Assembly (NCBI GenBank): GCA_009760855.2 | Contig: WPIO01000113.1 | Coordinates: 1-64,000, forward strand | Origin: Cristatella mucedo | Taxonomy: Eukaryota > Bryozoa > Phylactolaemata > Cristatellidae | Direction of reading: 5' to 3' | DNA length: 64,000 bases | In this document: positions 35,195-45,830 of the stretch, one piece after another | How the letters are laid out: every line of letters begins with the position of its first letter | Numbering within the stretch: position 1 is the first letter of the stretch | The notes under the pieces: generated by a model | Seen by the model: the letters and a program-made list of their open reading frames with translations, nothing else | Database searches by the model: none | What the model was told of the DNA's origin: nothing | Translations under genes and position numbers: made by a program

Positions 35195-36105
35195 ATAGCT
35201 CTGCCACTATATCTCCAATTGATTCTGCACGAAATCTAGGTGTCACGTTCCAAAGTGACTTTTCATTTAACGATCACGTCAGCTCCACAGTCAAGTCATC
35301 CTGCTTTCAGCTACATAACATTGCTAAAATTCGAGCTTGCATAGAAGGGGATACCGCATCTAAATTGGCCCATGCTTTTGTGACATCCCGTCTTGACTTC
35401 TGTAACTCACTGCTTGCTGGGCTACCGGCCTATGCACTTAGGCACTCACAGCCGGTGCAAAACTCGTTAGCTAGGCTCGTCTCTCGTGAGTGTCGCAGTT
35501 GTCGCATCACACCACTTCTCGCCGACCTGCGCTGACTCCCAGTCAGCCAATGCATCGACTTAAACATTTTGTCACTCACTTTTGGGTTCCTTCATTCAAT
35601 GGCTCCAGCCTACCTATCAGATGTACTGCCCCACCAGGCTGAGCATCGTACCACCCGCTTTTCGGAATCTAACTGTCTACCTATGCCTCTTACAAACCTC
35701 AAATCCTTTGGTGACCGTGCCTTCAGTTTATATGCTCCTAAAGTCTGAAATTCATTACCGACTTCCGTCACGACACTCGTGACTTACGTCAGGACATCCC
35801 CTGACTTGAACATATTTAAAAAAGTCAAAAACACTCCTATTTATTACAGCATTTAGTGGGTCAATTTGATTCGTCCTTGATGTTTTGTGTGTGCTGAAAA
35901 TGTGCATAGTGCCACTAACCACACTTGCATGCTTAACCGGTGCATATCACCTCTAACCATGTTATTCTTGTTGTTTATCGAGCTTGGTACCACTAACCCT
36001 CTGATAGTGTCTCCTGTGCAGCAAATGTAAAGTTCGTAGAAAGAGATAGTGTTCTCTGAGAGCGCTTGATCAAGTATTTTATTATTATTATTAATATTAT
36101 TTTTT
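35195..36105 (+). mobile_element. LINE family 2 copy, RT C-terminal half to tail
   Basis: Plus-strand frames read ARNLGVTF-like residues near 35230, KLAHAFVTSRLDFCNSLLAG near 35375, then the HRTTRFSE-like region near 35645 and the AWN-like site near 35745. The 3' UTR and a diverged hairpin tail with ATT repeats end at 36105. It is one of the longest family 2 3' halves in the window. Confidence 0.85.
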
Positions 36106-36890
36106 GACTATGATTAGGCTGCCGTTTTCACAACAGACATCACGCAACTGGGCTTTGACATTTAGAATGTATTGTTCCGGATTTACTCAGCAATATCCGT
36201 GCAATTGCCCACGTGAGTTGTCCCGGGTCATAGGAGGCCAAGGCATTAAAACGCACAGGGTAAGTTTGCACGAAACTGGGTAAACTAGGTACTCCGAGGT
36301 TGCTCGCTCGCTGCTCTCTGCTCCTGCGGCTGAGCGCTTACTCGTCGTATCTCGCCTTACTCGTCACAAGTGACCTGGCAGCGGGCGGCAGAGGCCCGCT
36401 GCCAGGTCATGTGTTTGTACAGACCGCTCGCTGTTTAGACCGGCTGCTGCCGGCGTTTTTTCAGCCACGATCATCCTGCATCTCGCGACTGCGTTCGGAT
36501 TGCGAAGTACGGGATATCTCGCTAGGAGCTTGACATTATCGTGCAACATCATGGACTCGTGTAGCCACGCGGCACAGCGTTGTAAGCTGGGAAATCATGT
36601 TTGCCCCGATCGCTATGAGATAATGGAAGCGCACCGTAACTTGACTATTATAGACAGGTGCGCTTTCATGCACGGTATTAATTTTTCTTTATTTTTTCTG
36701 TCAGATTGAGCCGTTGGCTTTCTGATTGTCAATGAAATCCCGCACAGAACTCGAGAGCACTACGACAGATCTCAAGCAGGATACAGGCGGCAATTAGGTG
36801 ATCTGATCATCTGACCCATAAGGTCTGCCAACGGAATTTTGGAGCGTTTGCCTTTACTTAACGGATCTTTCTAAATAAGGAAAGTACGAC
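36106..36890. other. Unassigned sequence with a perfect palindrome
   Basis: No gene recognised. It contains the 16-bp stem palindrome described at 36371-36409. Confidence 0.4.
36371..36409. repeat. Perfect inverted repeat, 16-bp arms, 7-base loop
   Basis: TGACCTGGCAGCGGGC and GCCCGCTGCCAGGTCA are exact reverse complements separated by GGCAGAG. No T-run follows, and no element boundary was recognised around it. Confidence 0.9.
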
Positions 36891-36904
36891 CAACTAGCCC
36901 GCTG

Positions 36905-37610
36905 GGAATGCCATTTATACCGTTTGAAGGCTCGCCCCGCGGCGAAGCTGCAAAGTGCAGCGCCCTGCCGCGCCGCGGCTGCGTCGACGCTTAGGGCAGC
37001 CACTCAATGCGCGAGGTGCGTGCGGCGGTCGCCTCCGCACGCCGACGCTGCCGCCAAACACCCGCTGCAAGCTGCAGCTGAAATGGCTCCCAGAGCGTCT
37101 CCAGACGCTTCGATCACGAGCACTGCTACGGTACTCGAGGCTTGACTGATCGCCCCGCGACGCGGATAAATATCGAGGCTGGGGGGCAGACGCCCAGGCG
37201 AAAGTTGGCGTGTATGCGCTAGTCGCTTCCCTCGGGATATCGCTGCCATTTGCGATGGCTCCGGGGGGGGGTGGCTCAGCCTGCCCTACGGTGCCTGGGC
37301 ACCGCGCTGCCGTACTGCATCGCTGTACTGCATACTGTATCGCTGCCGTACTGTTCCGGAGCAGCCTGTGCAGCTGCTTATTGGGCCCACGACCGCCGAA
37401 TGCAAGCATGTCGCTGGTCATGCGACTGCCGGCGTCGCGTCGCTCGGAGGAGCTGGAGCGGCTAAACGGCGTCGGTGTAATTTTGCATCACGTTTCCGTA
37501 AGCGACTGGAAGCTCCCTGCGGAGGGCGGCAGAGAAGAGACGGAAAGTGTAGCGAGAGCGTGACGGAGAAACGAGCGATATACTGGTGTTTTGCTTGGAG
37601 CGTTTGAGTC
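36905..37610. promoter_or_regulatory. CpG-rich segment
   Basis: It is dense in CG dinucleotides and GC-rich compared with its flanks. Overlapping long frames on both strands are a by-product of the composition. It could be an unmethylated island or promoter, or an old LTR/leader. There is no TATA box and no convincing coding exon. Confidence 0.35.
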
Positions 37611-38200
37611 CATCTCGGGCATTGCAGCAGAATCAAGATTCGCGGCCGAAAAAGAGGAAGTAGAAAATAACGCGCAAGAAAAGAAGGAAAAGAAGAAGCA
37701 GGGCAGAGATCGCGTGCCACCGGAAGCGATGGTACTGCCGAGGCTGGCGCTGCACGAGCCGAGCCTCCTGCATTTACCTGACCGCAGCACGTGACTGGGT
37801 GCGAGTCACGCTAGGATGGGAAAGGGAAGCGCGGGATGCTGTAAACGTTCTCTGTGATAGGAGGAGCATTCCTGCAGCGCATACTTCTGAAATCAGGACG
37901 GTTGAGCAAATATTCGCAAAGGGAGCTTCATTTTCAGTCGAGCATGTCCAGAAGAATGATCGAACCCCGCTTTGAGTAAAAGGTGACTTCAGCGGTTGGC
38001 GCTAACTATGACTTGTCCAGCGAATGGTCGTAGACGATATGACGAACTGCATATGAGCCGCGTGGCTGTAGCCAGCATCCGTCGGATTATAAGGGACCTT
38101 TACAGCTTGCAAAGAATGTTCGTGTCATTTTTTATTTTTCATTTTATTTTCACGCCTTTGCTTTAACTGGGCGCGCAAAAGTCAGCACTTTTTTATGGGC
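37611..38200. other. Unassigned sequence
   Basis: A Lys/Glu-rich open frame (37591-37794) is low complexity. Nothing else is recognised. Confidence 0.35.
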
Positions 38201-38222
38201 GAGTTAGTAGCGGGTTGCGGGC

Positions 38223-38600
38223 AAGCCTTTACGCGGCGCGAACCGGTCCTATCGGTCTAAGCTAAACAAACTCGCTTAACGCCGATAGGACGAAGCCTTT
38301 ACGCATTCCTGCGATTGTTAGCTATCGGGGACGCGTCTCCGAACGTTGGAGCGCTACAGCAATAAAAGATGCGAGCGACGCAGGTAGCATCGCTGGAAGC
38401 ATCGGAGCTGGAACTGAGCAATCCAAGTTACACGACGCTGCTCGCCGCCCACCGGTGCGGTCTCTCGATGTGTTCTCTCTTGCTTGAGCTATAGAATACC
38501 TAAGCTCTAAACTCTTTCAGCGGTCTTATTTCCATTCTCTGTCCCCGTCTAAACTCGAACTCGGATCTGGCCACCTAACGCTTCCTCGGTTGCCATGCTT
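38223..38600 (+). mobile_element. LTR-like fragment (tentative)
   Basis: Direct repeats AAGCCTTTACGC (38223 and 38293) flank an inverted pair GTCCTATCGG / CCGATAGGAC. An AATAAA lies at 38361, and a TGG-starting, PBS-like site at 38568 follows a TC-rich stretch. This could be the 3' part of an LTR with leader. No matching second LTR or gag/pol is seen. Confidence 0.25.
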
Positions 38601-39985
38601 GGGTTCATGTATCCCGTTTAATCGCTTGCGACCATTGGCTGAAGGCATTCTTGAGTTGGTCTATTAGCCTAGGATCCTGCTTAGTGTAGCGTAGTAGTCG
38701 ATATTTCTTGCCATTTCTCCACGGCTCTTTAAAGGTTATTTTTCCACCTAAGTATAACTTGCTTGTCGGATTAAAGGCTTCGCTCGCTTGGCTTGAACTA
38801 ATGAATCCCAGCGCATCCGCCTTGCCAGATTCGCAACCAGCACGTCAGTACAGGTGTCGCTGAATTCAAACAAACTGATACATATTGCCCACGATAATCA
38901 CCATCGGCGAGAGCCTCTCCCTGAGTATTTTACGAGGCTCGTAGTGGGTCTTAGCCTTAGACGCGAAGCTTTGTTATCTGTCTGCAGAGGGGGCCGCCAG
39001 ACCTGGAGTAGGACGCCTAGAGTGCAATTTGCGAGTCATTTCCCTTCAGAGCTCGAATTCCGCTTTGGTCTACGGTCGGTGGCTTGAGTCGGCGACGACC
39101 GCAATTGTCCGAGATTGGCCGAATTTTCCCCCTATTGCCGCTAAGCGCGTGCCATACCAAAGACGGTCCATTGAGCTTTACTTCGATTGCTCGATCGCCG
39201 TCGCAAACTGAGGGCAGAAAAGCGCCAACGTCACGCAAGCCTCTTAGACGGCGTCTAATTTGTCTGGCTGGTAAGCGTCCCTGGCGACCAATCGACTAAT
39301 CGTTTTTTTTATGGCAGAACTGAAGCGGCACGAGCTCCCGCCGCACCGCTGCCATTGAGTAATCTATCTGAGGTTGCGCACAAAATGCAACAATGAAAGG
39401 ACAGCGAAGATTTCATGTGTGTGCGCTGTCCGCGGCCGCGAAAGCACAGTTTCCGACTAAGCAGTACGTATTTTCTGCATCGGCGCTCCTGTTAGAATTA
39501 TGCAAGGCACAGTATTACAGCCACATTGGCTCTATTTTGAACTGCATATTGCACTTTTAAATCATTCGAAATCTAGGTTTTACTAATATTTATATCACTT
39601 AGTTGATTAATAAATGGCTGGTTCTCGGTTACCTAGAAATAAAATAGCATCCACGGAAGTGTAGCGCCTTGCTGGCCTTGGCTTATTTTTAGCACAAACG
39701 AGAGCTGTTCGGTGGCGGGCAAGAACTCCTTTGTAATGGAGCAGTGAGCCAGAGAGGAGCGCCAGTGCGGTTAGAGAGCAAGAGCTTAAGATCGAGCCCG
39801 GAAGCTCTGAGACCAGTGGTGGCGATTCGGCCTTTAGAATTGGTCCGATATCCGCGGGAGCTGCTGATTGATGTTGGCTGGCCTGTCAACCTCGATCATA
39901 AATAACTCTGTCCAAAAAACCGTCTGGATCCTATTCGGCATTCAAGCTGGATATGGGTGCCCTTCCAGTGGCCTGGTGACGGTAT
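38601..39985. other. Unassigned sequence
   Basis: No conserved domain was recognised in any frame. It may be the decayed interior of the LTR-like element upstream. Confidence 0.3.
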
Positions 39986-39992
39986 CAACTCC

Positions 39993-40130
39993 TTACCGAG
40001 CTTGGTTAAGGTGCTCGCCCCGACTAACGTCTGGCTGAGGTTGTGGGCTCGAGCCCTGAGGCATATGTGAAGCGCCTGAATAGAGATTTAGTTCTCTTGG
40101 GGCGCTATACAAATGAATTATATATATACC
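39993..40130 (+). mobile_element. SINE family 2 (tRNA-derived)
   Basis: The head has GGTTAAGGTGCTCGCCCCGAC (A-box side) and GGGCTCGAGCCC (B box). It is followed by GCATATGTGAAGCGCCTGAA, then a tail of TAGAGATTTAGTTCTCTTGG, GGCGCTATACAAATGAATTAT and TA units. The tail hairpin corresponds to the LINE family 2 tail. Confidence 0.85.
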
Positions 40131-40149
40131 GTAATGGGCCACAGGGTCG

Positions 40150-40900
40150 GGCCTATTACCACTAAGCTCTTGCCCCATTGTCTCAGCTAGGTATTTAAGA
40201 GTCGAGCGACGCTCGCTCTTGGTCTTTTGTTCGGCTCCTCTTTTTGGCCTCGCTTCGACGCCGTTGGACTCGTTTATCCGAAAGCGAGAGAGGAGGGCGG
40301 GCTGTTCGCCGGCGATTGACGGGACAGGACGAGACAGCGCTAGGATGATTCGGTGGACTCCACCGAATACGGTCGTAACGCGCCCGAGCTAGCATTTTGT
40401 GTTTCTTTTGTGTTTTGTGTTCGCGCTCGCACGTGGTCTCGGCATAAGGATTTGCAAGTGCGAACTAGACGTATTTGGTGCGGCGGGTGAGATATTCCGT
40501 TGGTTCGGGCTCCTTTGTCTATTTGGGCCGTTCCCCCTAGAGACGTAGGTAGCCTAAATGTGGTGACGCGTTTCCTCCACAAGAGTGCTTGAGGTGTGTG
40601 GGGTATTCCTGCCGTTAAGGTGGAAGCGGAGCCCTAGTTCTCCAGTCAGGGTCTATGCTCCGGTTCGGGCTCCTCGTCTCATTCGGGTGGTTCCCCACAA
40701 TAGACTTAGGTAGCCTAAGTGCGGGGGACGTATTCCGCCCGCAAGAGTGCGTGTGCTGTTGGAAACGTGTGAGGAGTGTGGAGATAAAACTGAGCTAGAC
40801 GCCCAGCGACTTTTTGCGCTTGCGAATAAAGCTCAGTAAAATCCCCAATTTGCGCGTCTAGCTTTCCAATTCACGCTGCAGACTCACGACCCCCTTTAGT
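40150..40900 (+). mobile_element. LTR/leader-like region with a 160-bp tandem repeat
   Basis: A TATTTAAGAG box at 40191 is followed by a GC-rich leader. Two direct repeats of about 100 aligned bases start with GGTTCGGGCTCC at 40502 and 40662 and share GGTAGCCTAA and GCAAGAGTGC. An AATAAA at 40825 lies inside the inverted pair GCTAGACGC (40794) / GCGTCTAGC (40854). The layout suggests an LTR or a promoter-bearing retroelement end. No protein motif was found. Confidence 0.35.
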
Positions 40901-41083
40901 AACGATAAGTAGGGCAGCGCCAGAAGCGCTCGTTTCGTGGCGTTTCGTCAGATTCATGAATGTCAGAAACATATCTCAATTTTACTAAATTTTAATAAAA
41001 TATTTTAAAAAACTTGTTTACTATAAAATTAACTACAAAAGTAATTCCATTGTTGTCCCGAAGTCTGTAAGCTTCATCAGCTT

Positions 41084-41450
41084 AAGGAAAATCAGACATC
41101 TTGATCCACAGTCTGTTTGGTTGTGATCTTATAATCTAAACTTTGAAAAACTTGGAATTGTACAAGGCTAACTAATTACTTCCGGCATTTGAACAGCACT
41201 TAAAGACTCAAAGTAGAAACACTTATCTTTAGATTGTTTACTGCTCCCAATGGTAATTTGTATGATCAGACTCACCAGTAATACAAATCCGGGTTTCATT
41301 TTTCTTTTGACACCATTGAAATTAATTCATCTCTAGCGAATTCACCTCGGAAATCACCTATCTGTAACTCAGATAGATGCTTCAGTATTTCTAAGTCTTT
41401 TAATGCTGAAATCGGGACTTTTTAAACTGTTGATTATTTCCTTAATTTAG
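41084..41450 (-). pseudogene. Adenain-like cysteine protease relic
   Basis: Adenovirus-type (C5 family) proteases mature virion proteins and use a His-Asp/Glu-Cys set. On the minus strand the parts appear in the expected order: GDFRGEFARDEL (41321-41358), an HW pair with HTNYHW context (41247-41252), CFYFESLSAVQ then MPEVI (41176-41227, at the YFDSFG..P.EV position), and DCGSRCLIFL (41084-41114, the nucleophile CG..C motif). They lie in more than one frame with stops between, so no functional enzyme is encoded. The assignment rests on motif order, not on a database match. Glu stands where Asp is usual. Confidence 0.6.
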
Positions 41451-41719
41451 GATAATAGTTTCTCTTCAGTTGATATGTTAGTTCTTCTTGATCATTAGTG
41501 TGTTATAACTCCGGAGCCAAGGTTTGGTTCAACAGCTTCTTGGTTTCTTAGTTTAACAAACTTTGATTTTTCGTTTTCGCAAATAGTTCAGATTGCCTTG
41601 ATCATTCCTCTTGGATCTTTAGGACTTTGGATTTTGATGTACTCTCGGTTAAGGTTGCCTGCTTCTTTCTGCATTTCAAAAATTGATTACATTTCTATTC
41701 TATAAAAAGAGCTTAGGCA

Positions 41720-41960
41720 ATGTCTTTGAAGGTTCTCGCCTTTAACTTTGGTCAAGACCAAGAAACTGGGCATAAAGACCCATTGCTAAAGTTCCCAATA
41801 GAGCATTAGTACTTGGTCCTAGTGGCTTAGGAAAGTCTCAGTTGATTATGAACTGGATATTTTAAGAAATGCCTAATTATGATACTTGTGCAGTAATTGC
41901 TTCAAGCATAGACCAGACGTTATATCGAGGACATAGGCCCATGACAGATTCTAGCGCGAA
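41720..41960 (+). pseudogene. A32/FtsK-like packaging ATPase relic
   Basis: A start-like ATG at 41720 opens a frame that reads HKDPLLKFPI and stops. After a frame change the sequence reads RALVLGPSGLGKSQLIMN (Walker A GPSGLGKS at 41815-41838), then a stop, then a MPNYDT-like strand. Placement of the P-loop just after a (H)P.LK.PFR-type stretch is typical of Polinton and NCLDV genome-packaging ATPases. Walker B is not identified. It is adjacent to, and divergent from, the protease relic. Confidence 0.5.
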
Positions 41961-41961
41961 A

Positions 41962-42024
41962 GAACGTGCTCGGGACCGAGGTCGAGAAAACAACCGCCTT
42001 ACCTAGTGTGCCATCACGGCTAAC
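41962..42024 (-). mobile_element. SINE family 1 head fragment
   Basis: The minus strand reads GCCGTGATGGCACACTAGGTAAGGCGGTTG and then the CTCGGTCCCGAG arm. Only the tRNA-like head is present. It lies between the ATPase relic and the next degraded frames. Confidence 0.75.
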
Positions 42025-42059
42025 CAAATTAAGAAACAAAGTCACCGAAAAAAGTGTTT

Positions 42060-42540
42060 CGAGAAGCACTCAACTATGACAAAAGGATGCAGAACTTACA
42101 AGACCCGCGTGCCTGAACAGAACTTTAAAATGACCCAAACGTTCAAAGACTTGAATCTGAAATAGCAGCTAGAGATTCTGCTGAAGCTCATGCTGCTATT
42201 TCATCATTCTCATGCAGATACTCGAGCATTAGAAAGATCAACTGAAAATTCCGGAAATATAGTTATCTAAAATCTTAAGAAAGTTAGACCAAGGCTTGCA
42301 CGGCAAAAGGAAACAATAAAAGCAATAGAAAAACTAAACCATAGCCCAGATTTAATACTAACTGTTAAAAAAGTAGCTAAAGCTGTTAGAGACAAAAAAT
42401 AACAAAAGAGCGATACGAACTGCTAATTCAGCAAACAAAAATGCTCCTAACCCTCAAAATCCATTAATACTGTACATAAGGACATAGCTGATCGATAAGG
42501 AATTCATGGGAGTACCTGAACTACGAAATTAAGCAGGTTT
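42060..42540 (+). pseudogene. Degraded frames in the viral-like relic, unknown product
   Basis: Plus-strand frames are Lys/Glu/Ala-rich with short helical-looking stretches (e.g. AEAHAAISSF, DLILTVKKVAKAVRDKK). No family is recognised. Composition and strand match the neighbouring ATPase relic, so they probably belong to the same element. Confidence 0.35.
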
Positions 42541-42544
42541 AAGT

Positions 42545-42705
42545 TGCATAATAATAATAATAATAATAATAATAATGCACTTGATAAAGCCCCCCAAAGA
42601 GAACTTAATCTCTCTCTAGGCGCTTACATTTGCTGCAAAGGGAAATGCAATTGAATGGTGAGTAAAATCATGCTCGATAAACAAGCAAAATGAATAACAG
42701 CATAG
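42545..42705 (-). mobile_element. LINE family 2 3' tail inserted in the viral-like relic
   Basis: AAT repeats, the hairpin tail, and GCAAAGGGAAATGCAATTGA continuing to AACAAGCAAAATGAATAAC match the family 2 3' UTR. The unknown coding relic resumes just after it. Confidence 0.85.
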
Positions 42706-43549
42706 TGTTTTACAAGGATTACCAAAAGGAAGAAGATTACCTGTTGAAGTAAGACAAGAAGTAATCAACTCTAAGAGAACAGGTAACCCTGATATGTTAA
42801 AAGGTATTTCTGGAAAGTTATCAGATAAAAATCCTAAACACGTAGAACTAATGAATTGACTAAATCCGGAAATGACAAAGCTTAGCAGTAAAATTCCGCG
42901 ACCAGTGCCAAAACGTAGCCAGTAAAGAAAGTGTGTGTTGACATTACTTAGGAATCTATCATAACAAGACCAGTAAAGGAAAATGTTGACATTACTCATA
43001 AATCTAAAATTCCACGGCTAGTAAAAAGGTGTTGACATTGCTCATGAATCTAGAATTACTAGACCAGTAAACGGAACGTGTTGACATTACTCCTGAAGAA
43101 CCTTCAAAATTAGAGGACCAGTGAAGAAAAGAATTGACATTACTCATGAAAGCATTACTGATAAATTTGAAAGGACTCCTAACGCAACTGATGCTTTAAA
43201 CGTATTACCACGAGGAAGAAGACCATTTGGTGTAATGCAAGAATTGAGTGACGGCGAAAACAAAAAATCCAGACACACTAAAAGGTATTCATGAAAGTTG
43301 TTAGATGAAGATCCTAAACATCATGAATTACTAATGAGATTAAATCAGGAGATAATGTATGGTCTCGAAGAACCGAAAAGCATTAAAAAAGATGTAATAA
43401 AGATTGCGGCAGGTAAAGATAGATTACTTTGGGGAATTGCCTTGATGTTAGAGGCTACGACAAAAGCGGATGAAAGAAAGACGCTTGGTAAAATAAAATC
43501 AATTTGGAAACTAAAAATTCATAAACCAAAAAGAGCAAAACATTCTTGA
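42706..43549 (+). pseudogene. Repeat-containing protein relic, unknown function
   Basis: Two related modules are seen. LPKGRRLPVEVRQE, then NPDMLKGISGKL and PKHVEL lie at about 42718-42850. LPRGRRPFGVMQEL, then a shifted NPDTLKGI and LLDEDPKHHELLMRLN lie at about 43205-43350. Between them a repeat of about 46-53 bases encodes RPVK(K)..DITHES-like units. The last part (43298-43549) is open and Lys-rich. No known family is recognised. Confidence 0.45.
42925..43150 (+). repeat. Short tandem repeat, about 50-bp unit, five copies
   Basis: TTGACATT recurs at 42938, 42986, 43032, 43081 and 43134, each time after CAGTAAA or CAGTGAAGA-like sequence and mostly before ACTC.TGAA. The units keep a partly open coding frame. 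Confidence 0.75.
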
Positions 43550-43638
43550 TTGATTGATTGATATATAGGTAAAGTCGAATCTATTACTGGCTCTGGACTA
43601 GAGCAAATCGAAGTTGTTCCATTATTTGTAAAAAAGGA

Positions 43639-44062
43639 ATGAGAAATTCTGAGAAACTCGAACCGCGGATTCGTGAGCTTGCTGCGGGAAACACGGGCGT
43701 AATAAGTTCGATTAGTTCTGAGGTAGATTACCTTAGAAAGAGTCGGGATGCTCCAAAGAGTTACATTGGTAGAATTAATAAACTTTTGTATGACCATAGT
43801 ACGTGGAAATGTCTGAACTGTGAAAATTTCTCCAGAAATGTTGAAGAATCTCGAAGCTATCTGGAACTCTAGCCAATAGAAACCTGAAGTATATGTTTTA
43901 ATATCTCTGGCACTACTAATCTTATTAGAGTACGTATAGCTAATCCTGCTATGCTTAGAAGTAAGAAATTCAAGATTTGTTTTGAGAAGTTTGTAGGAAT
44001 TGATACTGCCACTTCTAATTCATGGATTGAAATGCTTACTGGGTTCAGGTCCGAGGGTTAGT
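43639..44062 (+). pseudogene. Second unknown protein relic of the viral-like element
   Basis: One frame holds from 43639 to 44062 with two internal stops. It reads LEPRIRELAAGNTG, later WKCLNCENF, and after the stops CFNISGTTNLIRVRIANP and NSWIEML. Mixed beta-type sequence in the last part might suit a capsid or coat-related protein, but no family could be assigned. Confidence 0.35.
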
Positions 44063-45134
44063 CCGTACTTCAAGGCATCACCTGGTTGTGGGCGAGTCTG
44101 TGGCTTGAGGTGGGTTATTTTTGACTGATATGAGTGGAGATCTCGTGAAAAAGGGATGAAGAGTGCAAAGGGGGCGTGGTGGACACGCCCCCAGGGTATG
44201 CAAGCCCGAAGCAGGGAGACTGAAAGTTCGCTTGCATTCACCACCGTAGGCCGGCGAGAAGTGTTGTGATGTGGCAACTGCGACGCTCACGACAGACAAG
44301 CCTTGCTGCAGAGATTTGCACAAGCTGTAAGCGAAAGATTGCACATGCCGGTAGACCAGCAAGCAGAGAGTTACACAAGTCAAGATGGGATGTCAAAAAT
44401 GCATGGACCAACATAGATGTGATATCCCTGTCTAAACAAGCTCGAATTTAGCAATGTTATGTAACTGAAAGTAGGCCGACTTGACTGGGGATCTGATTTG
44501 GTCTTCTAATGAAAGATCACTGGCAAAACCAATTGTGAGAGTTAAACTCTAAATTTCTGAATTACTGCCATCTATGTGAGGATGTCAGCAATACATGCAG
44601 CTTGGGAGTTGAGAGAATTCGTCCTGCTGGAAAGCAGAGGGTCAAAGCAAAGATACAACTGAGTGCCATCTACATAGAAGTGAAAGCCTAGATTATGCTT
44701 GGCGATCACATCGGCAAGAGGGAGTTTGGCCCGTGAAAAGAAGTACCAATGCAGAGCCCTGAGGTACCCCATACTTCATCGGCTTCTCGGATAATCATTG
44801 TTCATTCACACCAATACTCTGGTCGCCTACTGGGATAGTGCCTGAACCATTGCAATTCGGTGCCAGTGATGATCAGGCGAGATAAGAGGCGCTCAAGAAG
44901 GACTTGGTGATCGATTGTATAAAAAGTTGCCGAAAGATCGAATAAAAAAGCCAGAGATACTCTACCCATGTCTGCATTCCTAAGTAGGTCGTTATGCACC
45001 CGAAGCAATGCTGACTCTGCAAAGTGATTAGCTCTCAAACCAGACTGGAACTTACTAGCAAGGTTTGAAATTTCAATATGTGAGTTCAGCTGGTCTGCCA
45101 TGACTCGTTCAGTGTCTTTGATAGGAACGGTAGA

Positions 45135-45320
45135 AATAATAAATAAATGCTTGCTGATTTAACAGCCTCTTTTTTATAGCGACAGAAGAGCCTTTACGAC
45201 TATCACCACTGCTTGCAGTGGCGATAAAGGATCGCCCACGGCAAGATTCGAACCCACGACCTCGGGACCGAGGTCGTGAAAAGCAACAGCCTTACCTAGT
45301 GTGCCACCACAGCTCACCCG
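45135..45320 (-). mobile_element. SINE family 1 nested in the LINE body
   Basis: A full-length minus-strand copy: AATAAATA tail, CAGCCTCTTTTTTATAGCG, CCACTGCTTGCAGTGG, the B-box complement and the tRNA-like head complement (GTGTGCCACCACAGCTCACC). It sits between the RT palm and the RT N-terminal part. Confidence 0.88.
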
Positions 45321-45681
45321 CCCGAGACGAAAGCTCGCCCCTACAGCAAAAGCCCTTGAAGTGCCATAGAAGGGGGACTGGACGGAAGTTGCTCGAGTTC
45401 TCTTGGTCTAGTGTTTCTTTCAAGTGTAGTGACCTGAATACAGCCTTTTTGAGAGGCACGGGGACACGACCTGGGGCTAATGGCGTATTAATTATGTTAG
45501 TTATGCATGAGATCAGTGCATCGTAGAAATAGGATAGTAGGAATAGGCTCTAAAGTAAGGGTATTCTTCTTTGGAAGATGAATTGCAGGATAAGATCATT
45601 CTTGGCCTCCTTGAACATAGATATTGAGGGACTGGATGGAATTGAGGGACATGATTCCAGAGAGGATGCTGCCACCGTAGA

Positions 45682-45830
45682 ATATTACTAGCTGATTTAA
45701 CAGCCTCTTTTGTATAATGAGAGGGGAGTTGTTACGGCTATCGCCACTGCTTGCAGTGGCGATAAAGCGTATCACCCACCAGCAGGATTCGAACCCACGA
45801 CCTTGGGACCGAGGTCCATGACTCCCTAAT
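45682..45830 (-). mobile_element. SINE family 1 nested in the LINE body, truncated head
   Basis: The same family as 45135-45320. The minus-strand body and B box are present, but the head stops after GGGACCGAGGTC. Confidence 0.8.

Larger units (their letters stand above)
40960..44062. mobile_element. Decayed Polinton/Maverick- or adintovirus-like element
   Basis: This AT-rich block differs in composition from its GC-richer left flank. It carries an adenain-like protease relic on the minus strand (41084-41450) and a packaging-type ATPase relic on the plus strand (41720-41960). Several further degraded frames follow on the plus strand to 44062. In Polintons and related animal DNA viruses an FtsK/A32-like ATPase and an adenovirus-type cysteine protease form part of the morphogenesis set. 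No protein-primed DNA polymerase, retroviral-type integrase, recognisable capsid gene or terminal inverted repeat was found. Every frame is broken by stops or shifts, and a LINE family 2 tail has inserted at 42545-42705. Confidence 0.6.

Noticed and set aside
36915-37720. Several overlapping 60-170 codon frames
   Set aside because: They reflect GC-rich composition and show no domain or splice-linked homology.
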